From the NCBI RefSeq assembly GCF_029024925.1, contig NZ_CP118962.1, positions 1,334,001 to 1,398,000 on the forward strand: a stretch of DNA of 64,000 nucleotides, given 5' to 3'. Positions 55,906 to 64,000 of the stretch are shown in pieces. A program made the position numbers and the translations under genes. The stretch is from Enterococcus faecalis (GTDB lineage: Bacteria; Bacillota; Bacilli; Lactobacillales; Enterococcaceae). Every line of letters begins with the position of its first letter. The first letter of the stretch is position 1. Under the pieces are notes generated by a model. It worked only from the letters and a program-made list of their open reading frames with translations. It searched no databases and was not told the DNA's origin.

Positions 55906-57835
55906 TTAGTTAGGTGTATTTAGATTTAAAATGATTTGTTCCGGCGTAATTTCATTATGATCTGACATCATTGGCTCTACGCTTAAATAACTTGAAGTAT
56001 TTGTAATGATAACCATGACAGTTGAGTCAAGCCCAGCTTCTTTAATGGCTTTTCGATCGAACGTTCCTAAAAGATCTCCTTTTTTAACACGGTGACCTTG
56101 GGTTACTTGTGTCTGAAAGACCTCCTGCCCCAATGTGACAGTATCAATTCCTATATGAATTAATACTTCAGCTCCTGCGTCCGTTTGGATACCATAAGCG
56201 TGCCCAGTTTCTGCAACCAAGTTTAATAAACCATCTGCAGGCGCGTAAACCTTGTTCGCTGTTGGCATGATTGCTAAACCTTTGCCCATCATCTCGCTTG
56301 AAAATACCGGGTCATTAACAGCAGTAAGATTCATGGCGTAACCAGTTACCGGAGAAAAAAGTTGTTCATCTAAGGTATTGTGTTGCATTTCAAAGACTTC
56401 GCGTTCTTCCTCTTCGATTACTTTATCTGAAATCAAAACCTCTTGCGGAATTGCAAATAGACTGGTTAATGCATAACATACACCGACAGATAAAAGTGCG
56501 ACTAATAAATAGATCACTAATTGATGTGCACTATAGATATACATTAAGAAAGAAGGAATAACGGCTAAGCCATAAGAATTTGATTGAATATGAAAAATAG
56601 CTAAAATTGCTCCGCCTAAACCTGATGTAAACAAGACACATAGCAGCGGTTTTAAGTTCCAACGAATAAGTAATCCAAATAACACAGGCTCACTAACTCC
56701 AAATAATTGAGACAACATAGAACCAATGGCTGTCGACTTCACTTTGCTATCTTGCGCTTTTTTCGCAAAGGCTAAACAACTGCCAACGTTAGCAAACCCA
56801 TACATGGCACATATTGTAATCAATGCATTAAATCCTGTATTTGCTAATAATGATGTTTCTACCATAGTTAGTGTATGATGAATACCAATCAAAACCATTA
56901 AAGGATATGAGGCACCAATCACGAAACCACCTAGTCCTAAGGGCAACCCAATCAACCATTGGACAACATCTACCATGCCTAACTCAACGGTATGCAAAAT
57001 TGGGCCAATTCCGAGAATCATGATTAAAAAAGTAATTAACATAGTCATAAAAGGTGTAAAAATTTGATCAAGAATATTCGGCATCTTTTTTCGGAAAAAA
57101 AGTTCAATCTTTGCGCCAATTATACCAGCAGCAATTGCACTTAAAACGGACCCTTGTGCACCGACAACTGGGATAAAACCAAAAGCCATAATAGCTTTCA
57201 CGCCAGAATCTGGTGTTGCAACTGCATAAGCGTTTGGTAAAATGGGTGATACCATCATTAAACCAATAACAATCCCGATTACAGGTGTCGCATTAAATGC
57301 TTTAAAGGTAGACCAAACAATCAAAGCTGGCAAAAAGGCAAAGACGGTATCTGTAATGACAGAGACAATTTGTTGAAAGCTTTCAGGAATATTGGCTACA
57401 CTTGCTCCGAATAATTGTAAAAAAGTGTCGTTAAAAATAACACCTTTTAACCCTAGGAACAATCCTGTTGCTGCAATTACCGGAACAATTGGAATGAATA
57501 TTTCACTTAAAATGCGCATTGTTTTGCGCATGCCCGTTTCATTATTTTTTAAAATTGCTGTTTGCTCTGCTTTTGACACAACATTGATTCCAAGTTTTTC
57601 TATTTCATCATACACTTTAGTCACAATACCAGTTCCTAAAATCACTTGGTATTGACCACCATTATAAAAAAGCCCCCTTGACTAAATCGATTTTTTCTAG
57701 TTGTTTACCATCTACTTGTTCATGGTCCTTCAAAATAAAACGTAACCGCGTTTGACAATGGGTGACCGATATAATGTTATCCATACCGATTAATTGAATA
57801 ATGTCTTTGGCTGCCTGCTGATAATTTTCTGCCAT
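55906..57835 (-). pseudogene. Sucrose-type PTS EIIBCA permease with frameshift in the EIIB domain
   Basis: The intact gene would encode about 642 residues: EIIB (with the phosphorylated Cys in SVTHCQTRLRF), EIIC membrane domain and a C-terminal Glc-type EIIA (active His in VLIHIGIDTV). From ATG 57835 the frame stops at 57662-57664 after 57 codons (LVKGAFL, stop). Removing one base from the adjoining runs (five Gs and six Ts on the coding strand, 57666-57677) restores the family sequence LVKG-FYNGGQYQVI and a continuous frame. The downstream frame has a possible GTG start at 57645 but lacks the active Cys. The gene is 16 bp after the GH13 gene. Confidence 0.82.
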
Positions 57836-57851
57836 GTTATACTCCTCCTAG

Positions 57852-59525
57852 CTACTCATTTATAGTAATCAATAGTCCTTGATAGCTTTTTAATAATGTT
57901 CCCTGCTGAACTAATTGCTCTCGTTCTTCAGACTGTGTATCAAAAATAACTGTGCCATTAACTAAATAATGAGGGATTGGAACCGCCTCACCAAAATTAA
58001 AAAAGGCGTAAATCGTTTTTTCATTTAATTTGCGTTTATAAGCAATAACATTATCTGGAAGATTTGATAGTCCCTCAAATGTTCCATAAAGTAAGATGTC
58101 TGTATAGGGACTCTTTTGACGAAATGCAATCATCCGCTTATAGAAATGAAAAATACTTTGACTATTTTTTATTTCTGCTTCGGCATTGATTTCTTTATAA
58201 TTATCCACCATTCCTAACCAAGGTTTGACGCTTGAAAAACCGCCATACATAGAATCATTCCATGGAAAAGGCGTGCGGGCATTGTCTCGACTACGCAAAT
58301 TGACAAGTGACAAGGCTTCTTTGGGCGTAAATCCTTCTTTTATTGCTCGATAGTATTGATCAATGCTAGAAATATCATCGAATTCATCAATCGAACCCCT
58401 TTCAAAATTGGTCATTCCTAATTCTTGTCCTTGGTAAATAAAAGGCGTGCCCCTTAAAAAGAAATACATGGCGCCGAATGTTTTAACCGCATTTGGCTGT
58501 TGAGCCTGTTCTTTTAAATATTTTGTTGTCGCTCGAGGTTGATCATGATTTTCAATAAAATTTGCACTCCAACCAGCCTCTTGCATGGCTTCTTGCTGTT
58601 TGAAAATTAATGTGCGTAAATCATTCCAAGACCAATTGATTCTATAAAACCATTCGCTTCCTGATTTCACATCCAAATCAGCCCATTTGAAGTCAAAAAT
58701 CATGTCGAAATACCCTGTTTCTCCAATAAATTCTGATAAATTTGGATAATTGACGCCGGCCGCTTCAGCAACTGTGACAATATCAAAACCAGCAAAAGCT
58801 TTTTCTTTTAATTCGTTCAGAAAGTCACTCATTCCTGGCATGTTTCTACTAGCTTTTGTTACTTTGGCTAATTGATCTGCCCCATCAGCAGGTAAGTTTG
58901 TCCAAGTCAAATCTTTCTTAATAAAATTAATCGCATCTACACGAAAACCAGCAATTCCTTTGTTTAACCAAAAACGAATCATTTGATAGATTTCTTTGCG
59001 TAGTTCAGGATTTTCCCAATTTAAATCCGGCTGTTTTTTATGAAAGGCATGAAAGTAGTAGGCATCTTCCCCAGGTAATTTTTCCCAAACACTACCACCG
59101 AAGTTAGACCGCCAATTTGTAGGTGCTTCTCGTCCTTCTTTTATAATATAAAAGTCTCGAAAACGACTTTGAGGATTTTTTAAAACATCTTGAAACCAAG
59201 CATGTTCATCAGATGTATGGTTTACCACCAAATCTAAAATAACTTTTATGTTTCGTTTTTTTGCTTCTTCAATGAGTTCATCGAAGTCTGCCATTGTACC
59301 AAAATCGCTAGAAATACCATAATAGTCTGAAATATCATATCCATTGTCAGCCATTGGCGACGGGTACATTGGACTCAGCCAAATCAGCGTAATTCCTAAA
59401 TTTTCTAAGTAATCCAGTTTTTGAATAATGCCTTGTAAATCACCAATTCCGTCATTATTACTATCCGAAAAGCTACGTGGATAAATTTGATAGGCCACTT
59501 CTTTTTGCCACCAATTTCTGTTCAT
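57852..59525 (-). CDS. GH13 alpha-glucosidase (oligo-1,6-glucosidase/dextran glucosidase type)
   Basis: A 557-residue cytoplasmic glycosidase; ATG 59525 follows GAGGAG, and an upstream in-frame ATG at 59618 lies over the promoter and is rejected. The TIM barrel has DLVVNHTSDEH, the nucleophile Asp in GFRVDAINF, the general acid Glu in VTVAEAAG and the transition-state Asp in ENHDQPR. It releases glucose from alpha-glucosides or acts on a phosphorylated disaccharide; the exact bond is not predictable. It is the first gene of the unit with the PTS permease and divergent from scrB. Confidence 0.88.
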   Translation of the reverse strand: MNRNWWQKEVAYQIYPRSFSDSNNDGIGDLQGIIQKLDYLENLGITLIWLSPMYPSPMADNGYDISDYYGISSDFGTMADFDELIEEAKKRNIKVILDLVVNHTSDEHAWFQDVLKNPQSRFRDFYIIKEGREAPTNWRSNFGGSVWEKLPGEDAYYFHAFHKKQPDLNWENPELRKEIYQMIRFWLNKGIAGFRVDAINFIKKDLTWTNLPADGADQLAKVTKASRNMPGMSDFLNELKEKAFAGFDIVTVAEAAGVNYPNLSEFIGETGYFDMIFDFKWADLDVKSGSEWFYRINWSWNDLRTLIFKQQEAMQEAGWSANFIENHDQPRATTKYLKEQAQQPNAVKTFGAMYFFLRGTPFIYQGQELGMTNFERGSIDEFDDISSIDQYYRAIKEGFTPKEALSLVNLRSRDNARTPFPWNDSMYGGFSSVKPWLGMVDNYKEINAEAEIKNSQSIFHFYKRMIAFRQKSPYTDILLYGTFEGLSNLPDNVIAYKRKLNEKTIYAFFNFGEAVPIPHYLVNGTVIFDTQSEEREQLVQQGTLLKSYQGLLITINE

Positions 59526-59589
59526 TCTGGTTCTCCTCACTCTTAAACTAGTCCTGTTAATTTTTTCTGTAACCGTTTTTACATTTTGT

Positions 59590-59618
59590 ATGATACTCGT
59601 TTTTGCGTAATATGTCAA
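59590..59618 (-). promoter_or_regulatory. Promoter of the GH13-PTS unit
   Basis: On the minus strand, a perfect -35 TTGACA (59613-59618), 17-bp spacer and -10 TATCAT (59590-59595). The -35 lies within operator O1. Confidence 0.8.
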
Positions 59619-59627
59619 ACGTTTATC
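59614..59627. promoter_or_regulatory. Candidate LacI-type operator O1
   Basis: GTCAAACGTTTATC, a near-palindrome centred on ACGT, covering the -35 of the GH13 promoter. The same half-site GTCAAACGT is found in O2. Confidence 0.7.
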
Positions 59628-59678
59628 ATAAATAAATGTAAATTATAATATTCTTTTGATTTAAATAGATTTATATAT

Positions 59679-59692
59679 GTTATACGTTTGAC
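59679..59692. promoter_or_regulatory. Candidate LacI-type operator O2
   Basis: GTTATACGTTTGAC, whose complement is GTCAAACGTATAAC. It matches O1 in 11 of 14 positions and overlaps the -35 of the scrB promoter. O1 and O2 centres are 65 bp apart, about six helical turns, which would allow looping. Confidence 0.7.
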
Positions 59693-59714
59693 TTTTTTCT
59701 GATTTGTTTATACT
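59688..59714 (+). promoter_or_regulatory. Promoter of scrB-scrR
   Basis: -35 TTGACT (59688-59693), a short 15-bp spacer and -10 TATACT (59709-59714); ATG follows 41 bp later. Confidence 0.6.
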
Positions 59715-59755
59715 ATTAGACTAACTACTATTTTCTAATAAAGGAGACATTACTT

Positions 59756-61228
59756 ATGTCAAGCATCATGAACCAATGGACTGATGAATTACGTTATGCG
59801 CCTTATTCTTCTTGGACATCTGCTCACCTCGAAAATCTAACTTCTATTATCGCGCAATCTAGTTGGCGTTTTAAGTATCATATTCAACCACAGACAGGAC
59901 TACTAAATGATCCCAACGGTTTTTCGTATTTCAATAACCAGTGGCATTTATTTTATCAAGCGTTTCCTTTCGGGAGTGTTCACGGACTAAAAAGTTGGGC
60001 CCACTTAACTTCCTCCGACTTAATTCACTGGGATTATGAAGGAATTGCCCTTTATCCCGACTCTGAATATGATTCTCATGGCGTCTATTCAGGCTCAGCT
60101 TTACCAATAGATAACCAACTATGTTTATTTTATACAGGAAATGTTCGTGATCAAACTTGGCAACGATTTGCATATCAAAATATTGCATGGCTGAATTCTT
60201 TAGGTGCGATCACAAAGGAATCAACACCATTCCTACCTATTGACCCCAATTATTCTTCCCATTTTCGTGATCCGATGGTATTTCCTTATCAAGAAGGACT
60301 TGTTTTATTAATTGGTGCTAGTGATTTAAATGGACAAGGAAAAATTGTGGTCTATTTTTCTAAAGATCGAAATGTACACAATTTTCATCAACTTGGCGAA
60401 TTGACGTTCACCAACCAAGAATTAGGCTACATGGTTGAATGTCCTAATTTGGTATTTATTGATGGCCAGCCTGTCTTATTATTTTGCCCACAAGGTCTAT
60501 CTCCATCTGTAAAAAGTTATCAGAATATCTATCCGAATATGTACACATTGGCCGAAACGTTTGATTTGGAAAATCTTTCTTTAGTTCAGGCTGGGCCTTT
60601 TGAAAATTTAGATGAAGGATTTGATGTCTACGCCACTCAAGCCTTTAATGCGCCAGATGGTCGTGCACTTGCGGTCAGTTGGATTGGGTTGCCAGAAATC
60701 ACTTACCCAAGTGATGTGGAGGGTTGGGCAAATGGCTTAAGTCTGGTTAAAGAACTCACAATTCACAACGGGAAACTATTTCAATATCCAGTTTCTGAAA
60801 CAGAAATGCTTCGTCAATCCGCCACTATTTTATCAAATGGCTGCCATTTTTTATCTACTGCTTCTTTTGAATTAGAAGTGGATATTCCCAAAAATGAGAT
60901 TGCTTTTATTCGGCTTTTAGCGAACGAAACGGGTTCAAAAGGACTTTTAATTACAATTGATACGATTCATGGTAAAATAACCCTTGATCGAACATTTGCT
61001 GGCCAACCTTTTGCTGAAAAGTATGGCACAATTCGTGAAACTAAAATTAGGAAAAATAAGTCAGTTCAGTTAACTATTTTTGTTGATTGCTCTGTTGCAG
61101 AAATCTATGTAAATAAAGGTGAAAAAACGATGACTGGTCGCTTCTTTCCAGATAAAGCGCAACAGTATCTTCATCTATCCAAGACGGCAAAAGCTTGTTT
61201 TTATGAGCTGGAAAATACGAATAATTAG
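59756..61228 (+). CDS. scrB: Sucrose-6-phosphate hydrolase (GH32)
   Basis: Cleaves sucrose 6-phosphate delivered by the PTS into glucose 6-phosphate and fructose. The 490-residue protein has a five-bladed propeller with the nucleophile motif LLNDPNGF (about residues 49-56; WMNDPNG in most relatives), FRDP (about 177-180) and the acid/base MVECPNL. The C-terminal beta-sandwich covers about 350-490 (DCSVAEIYVNKGEKTMTGRFFP). It is 18 bp before the LacI regulator gene. A preference for another fructoside is possible. Confidence 0.92.
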   Translation: MSSIMNQWTDELRYAPYSSWTSAHLENLTSIIAQSSWRFKYHIQPQTGLLNDPNGFSYFNNQWHLFYQAFPFGSVHGLKSWAHLTSSDLIHWDYEGIALYPDSEYDSHGVYSGSALPIDNQLCLFYTGNVRDQTWQRFAYQNIAWLNSLGAITKESTPFLPIDPNYSSHFRDPMVFPYQEGLVLLIGASDLNGQGKIVVYFSKDRNVHNFHQLGELTFTNQELGYMVECPNLVFIDGQPVLLFCPQGLSPSVKSYQNIYPNMYTLAETFDLENLSLVQAGPFENLDEGFDVYATQAFNAPDGRALAVSWIGLPEITYPSDVEGWANGLSLVKELTIHNGKLFQYPVSETEMLRQSATILSNGCHFLSTASFELEVDIPKNEIAFIRLLANETGSKGLLITIDTIHGKITLDRTFAGQPFAEKYGTIRETKIRKNKSVQLTIFVDCSVAEIYVNKGEKTMTGRFFPDKAQQYLHLSKTAKACFYELENTNN

Positions 61229-61246
61229 GAATGATGGTGAATTTTG

Positions 61247-62227
61247 ATGGTGGTTAAATTAACGGATGTAGCAAAGCTTGCTGGGGTGAGCCCGACAACG
61301 GTAAGCCGCGTGATTAATAATTATGGTTATCTTAGTCAAAAAACAATTGATAAAGTTCATCAAGCGATGGGAGAATTAAATTATCAACCTAATGGATTAG
61401 CCAGAAGCCTCCAAGGAAAAAGTACGCAGCTGATTGGTTTAGTCTTCCCTTCTGTTAGTCATCCATTTTTTGGTGAATTAATTGAAACACTGGAAAGAAA
61501 GCTCTTTGTTCAAGGATATAAAGTGATTTTATGTGATAGTGAAAAAGATCCAGAAAAAGAGCGCGCCTATTTACGAATGCTCGCTGCAAATAAAGTGGAC
61601 GGTGTAATCACTGGTAGCCATAACTTAGCTATTAACGAATATGAAAATGTTTCACTACCTATTGTTTCCTTTGACCGTTTCTTGGCACCTGGCATTCCAA
61701 TTGTCTCTTCGCAAAACTTTCAAGGTGGCCAAAAAGCCACTGAAGCCTTATTTGCAAGTGGTGCACAAAAGATTGCAATTATTACTGGTGCTAATAACAC
61801 AGGCGCACCTAGCGATTATCGATTGGCTGGTTATAAACAAACAATGGAAAAATATGGCGCAGAAAAAACGATTCTACAAATTGATAATGGGACCTCAACA
61901 ACATTAAAAAATCTAGAAATCGAACGTTTGCTTCAAAATAAAACTGTGGACGGCATCTTTTGTACCGATGATTTGACAGCAATTACAGTTATGAATATTG
62001 CTCAAAAATTGAAGATATCCATTCCTGAAGAATTAAAAGTAATTGGTTATGATGGGACAAAATTAATCAAAAGAATTGCCCCACAACTATCAACCATTGT
62101 GCAGCCAATCGACGAGATGTGTGACGTTATGATTGACTTACTGCTTCGTAGAATGAAGGATCCTGATGTTGCGCTCGAGGAAAATTATCCTATTCCAATT
62201 CAGCTATCATTGTCTGAATCCTGTTAA
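61247..62227 (+). CDS. scrR: LacI-family sucrose operon repressor
   Basis: A 326-residue repressor. The LacI helix-turn-helix and hinge are at residues 1-60 (VKLTDVAKLAGVSPTTVSRVINN, then YQPNGLARSL). A periplasmic-binding-type effector domain follows (LIGLVFPSVSHPFFGELIE; DGIFCTDDLTAI; VIGYDGTKL). ATG 61247 is preferred to TTG 61244. It is expected to bind O1 and O2 and repress both scrB-scrR and the GH13-PTS unit; the effector is probably a sugar phosphate. Confidence 0.9.
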   Translation: MVVKLTDVAKLAGVSPTTVSRVINNYGYLSQKTIDKVHQAMGELNYQPNGLARSLQGKSTQLIGLVFPSVSHPFFGELIETLERKLFVQGYKVILCDSEKDPEKERAYLRMLAANKVDGVITGSHNLAINEYENVSLPIVSFDRFLAPGIPIVSSQNFQGGQKATEALFASGAQKIAIITGANNTGAPSDYRLAGYKQTMEKYGAEKTILQIDNGTSTTLKNLEIERLLQNKTVDGIFCTDDLTAITVMNIAQKLKISIPEELKVIGYDGTKLIKRIAPQLSTIVQPIDEMCDVMIDLLLRRMKDPDVALEENYPIPIQLSLSESC

Positions 62228-62257
62228 AAAAGACACCTGAAAAGGTGTCTTTTTTTA
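62226..62257 (+). terminator. Intrinsic terminator after scrR
   Basis: A perfect 13-bp stem AAAAAAGACACCT/AGGTGTCTTTTTT with a 4-nt loop and a T run. Confidence 0.93.
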
Positions 62258-62286
62258 TTCTTAATTCCTCATTTGCCCATTTTCCC

Positions 62287-62448
62287 TTAATTCCAAAGCA
62301 CAGAGATTAAATAATACAACAACATGATCCCTACAAATACACCGAGCATTAGTAAAACATACCACCAATTTTTGGCGCTATAGGTTTCATTTTTATCTTT
62401 TTCGGTTCGTTTCCCGGCAGCCCATTTCCATAAATCGTAATTATTCAT
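62287..62448 (-). CDS. Small single-pass membrane protein
   Basis: A 53-residue protein from ATG 62448 (MNNYDLWKWAAGKRTEKDKN), behind GGTGGTGAGAG. A charged N-terminus of about 28 residues precedes one strong membrane helix (about 29-50, WWYVLLMLGVFVGIMLLYYLI). The longer frame from 62502 has no RBS. I do not recognise the family. It lies downstream of bglA on the same strand but a terminator separates them. Confidence 0.65.
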   Translation of the reverse strand: MNNYDLWKWAAGKRTEKDKNETYSAKNWWYVLLMLGVFVGIMLLYYLISVLWN

Positions 62449-62513
62449 CTCTCTCACCACCTTTAATGGGTTTATTAACTTAAGCCTAACACGGAACGAC
62501 AAAACTTGAAAAC

Positions 62514-62552
62514 AAAAGGATCACCCGCTTATGCCAACGGATGATCCTTTTT
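62514..62552 (-). terminator. Intrinsic terminator after bglA
   Basis: On the minus strand AAAAAGGATCATCCG pairs with CGGGTGATCCTTTT (one G-U), followed by a T-rich tail. Confidence 0.82.
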
Positions 62553-62557
62553 GGTCA

Positions 62558-63967
62558 TTATTCTTCTGGTAAACCGTTATTTTTAATCACTGATTGGTAC
62601 CAATAAAAACTATCTTTTTTAATGCGTCGTAAATCTTTTAACTCATGGTCTTCACGATTGACGTAAATAAAACCGTAGCGTTTTTTGAATCCTTGATGAG
62701 AACTTAAAATATCCATGACCGACCAAGGGCAATAGCCAAACAACTCAACACCGTCAGAAATAGCCGCATGACAAGCAGCAATATGGTCATGCAAATACGC
62801 AATTCGATAGTCATCATGAACTTTTCCGTCCTCTGTTAGGCGATCTGGTGTGCCTAAGCCGTTTTCTGTAATGATTAACGGTAAACGGTATTGACGATAA
62901 TAATCATTTAAAACTAAACGTAGACCAGTTGGATCAATTTGGGCACCATACTTAGAGGTTTTTAAATGTTGATTTTTTTCGATTTTGAAATAACCGTATA
63001 GATCAAAATCAATGTCCTTTTCTTTCGTACCCAATGGGTGTTGCTCATCTGTCGGTAAATAGCTAGCAACTAACGTCCGATAATAATTAAGGGCGATAAA
63101 ATCTGGTTTAGCGGCTTTCAGAATTGCTTGATCTTCTGGCTGTGTTTCGGGATAAATGCCGCATTTGGTTAAATACTCTTGATAGTAACCAGGGTATTCG
63201 CCAAGACAATACATTTCTAGAGCATAATTTGTTTTAAAGTTATCATTCATACGAGCTGCCCAAACATCCTCAGGTTTATTGGAACTAGGATAAGTCATCG
63301 TTGAGGAAACAGAGGGACCGACTTTTCCCCCAGCGACCAATTGGTGACAATCATTCGTCGCTAACGCATGGGCAACAAACATATGGTAATCCATTTGTGC
63401 ACGAATTTTTTCAACATTTTCTGGTGCAACATCGTACATATTCATTCGTTCATCAACACGAATCATTAAGTTTTGTTCGTTCGTAACTTGCCAATTTTTG
63501 ACTCGATCACCAAATGCTTGATAACAGACTTGCGCATAGCGTTGAAATGCGGAAACGCAGCGACGATCCGCCCAACCATTGTATTTTTCCACCAACGCAA
63601 AAGGTAAATCAAAATGATAAAGTGTGACAAACGGCAAAATATCGTTTTCTAAAAGTGTATCAATGACAGCATTATAAAAATCGATGCCGGCTTGATTGAT
63701 TTCGCCATCACCTGTTGGAATGATTCGTGCCCATGAAAGAGAAAAACGATAGGTTTTTAAGCCTAATTCTTTCATTAACGCAATGTCCTCTTTGAAACGA
63801 TGGTAAAAATCGCTGGCGACTTTCGTATCTGCTTGTACAGCTGACTTTTTAAAAGAATTGTAATCAGCGACTGTTAGGCCTTTGCCGTCCTCATTCCAAG
63901 CGCCCTCAATTTGAAAAGCGGAGGAAGAAGCGCCCCATAAAAAATCGTTCTTAAATTGTTTAACCAT
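62558..63967 (-). CDS. bglA: 6-phospho-beta-glucosidase (GH1)
   Basis: Hydrolyses PTS-phosphorylated beta-glucosides such as cellobiose- or salicin-phosphate. The 469-residue TIM barrel has FLWGASSSAFQIEGAWNEDGKG at the N-terminus. The acid/base Glu is in WQVTNEQNLM (about residues 164-173) and the nucleophile Glu in LIITENGLG (about 365-373). The phosphate-binding Ser/Lys/Tyr loop region near GFKKRYGFIYV (about 430-440) indicates the 6-phospho type. ATG after AAAGGAG. Its PTS partner is not in the window. Confidence 0.93.
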   Translation of the reverse strand: MVKQFKNDFLWGASSSAFQIEGAWNEDGKGLTVADYNSFKKSAVQADTKVASDFYHRFKEDIALMKELGLKTYRFSLSWARIIPTGDGEINQAGIDFYNAVIDTLLENDILPFVTLYHFDLPFALVEKYNGWADRRCVSAFQRYAQVCYQAFGDRVKNWQVTNEQNLMIRVDERMNMYDVAPENVEKIRAQMDYHMFVAHALATNDCHQLVAGGKVGPSVSSTMTYPSSNKPEDVWAARMNDNFKTNYALEMYCLGEYPGYYQEYLTKCGIYPETQPEDQAILKAAKPDFIALNYYRTLVASYLPTDEQHPLGTKEKDIDFDLYGYFKIEKNQHLKTSKYGAQIDPTGLRLVLNDYYRQYRLPLIITENGLGTPDRLTEDGKVHDDYRIAYLHDHIAACHAAISDGVELFGYCPWSVMDILSSHQGFKKRYGFIYVNREDHELKDLRRIKKDSFYWYQSVIKNNGLPEE

Positions 63968-64000
63968 TAGTTTTGCTCCTTTACTTGCATGAAAAATAAA

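Noticed and set aside
59568-59583. A CcpA cre site near the GH13 start
   Set aside because: TGTAACCGTTTTTACA has 2 bp too many between the TG and CA ends for the cre consensus, so it is not listed as a site.

Overview
The window looks like the chromosome of a low-GC Firmicute of the Lactobacillales, most probably Enterococcus faecalis or a very close relative. I infer this from recognised protein families and gene order (Nox, PerR-type Fur protein, a Psr-like LCP protein, a heme catalase gene beside a photolyase gene, scr genes) and from codon and RBS style. I could not run a database search. I see no tRNA, rRNA, IS element, prophage or CRISPR array. Most of the window is core chromosome, with an accessory sugar and stress region after about 51 kb.

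Layout. 1-8 kb: a cut-off gene, ferredoxin, then ypbB/recQ/LysM, cmk, ribosomal protein S1 homologue, der and hup. 8.3-11.2 kb: a divergent AroB-like protein, then a TPR protein and a YpiB/ReoY protein. 11.2-15.5 kb: a YitT membrane protein, then the overlapping block ypjD-dapB-cca-thioesterase and a protein of unknown function. 15.5-24 kb: one aromatic amino acid operon (aroE-aroF-aroB-aroC-tyrA-aroA-aroK-pheA). It has a consensus promoter, a 20-codon leader peptide rich in Phe and Tyr, and a chain of alternative hairpins ending in an intrinsic terminator. 24-38.6 kb: LCP protein, DegV, three small unknown genes, a CPA1 antiporter, an ABC-F protein, thyA-dfr-queG, lexA opposite ynzC, transketolase and an MFS permease. 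38.9-45.9 kb: a secreted GH73-LysM hydrolase, cysK, perR, nox, a Nudix protein, two acetyltransferases and an AraC regulator. 46-51.3 kb: a heterodimeric ABC exporter, a Nudix protein and a lipoprotein. 51.5-64 kb: a broken catalase gene, photolyase, a PlcR/RRNPP-like regulator facing an unannotated 20-codon gene, a divergent sucrose-type cluster (GH13 and a frameshifted PTS permease one way, scrB-scrR the other), a small membrane protein and a GH1 phospho-beta-glucosidase.

How the genes work together. The aro operon makes chorismate and then commits it to Phe and Tyr, although chorismate mutase and dehydroquinase are not in it. thyA and dfr form a folate/dTMP pair. PerR, nox and catalase concern oxygen and peroxide. 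The scr cluster imports and cleaves a sucrose-like sugar under a LacI repressor whose two likely operators overlap the -35 boxes of both divergent promoters.

The strongest leads for something new are the regulator/micro-peptide pair at 54.75-55.79 kb, which looks like a self-contained peptide-signalling module; the leader-peptide attenuator at 15.6-15.9 kb; and the AroB-like protein at 8.3 kb, which has lost every catalytic motif. Two loss-of-function lesions, in katA and in the sucrose PTS permease, need checking against reads.
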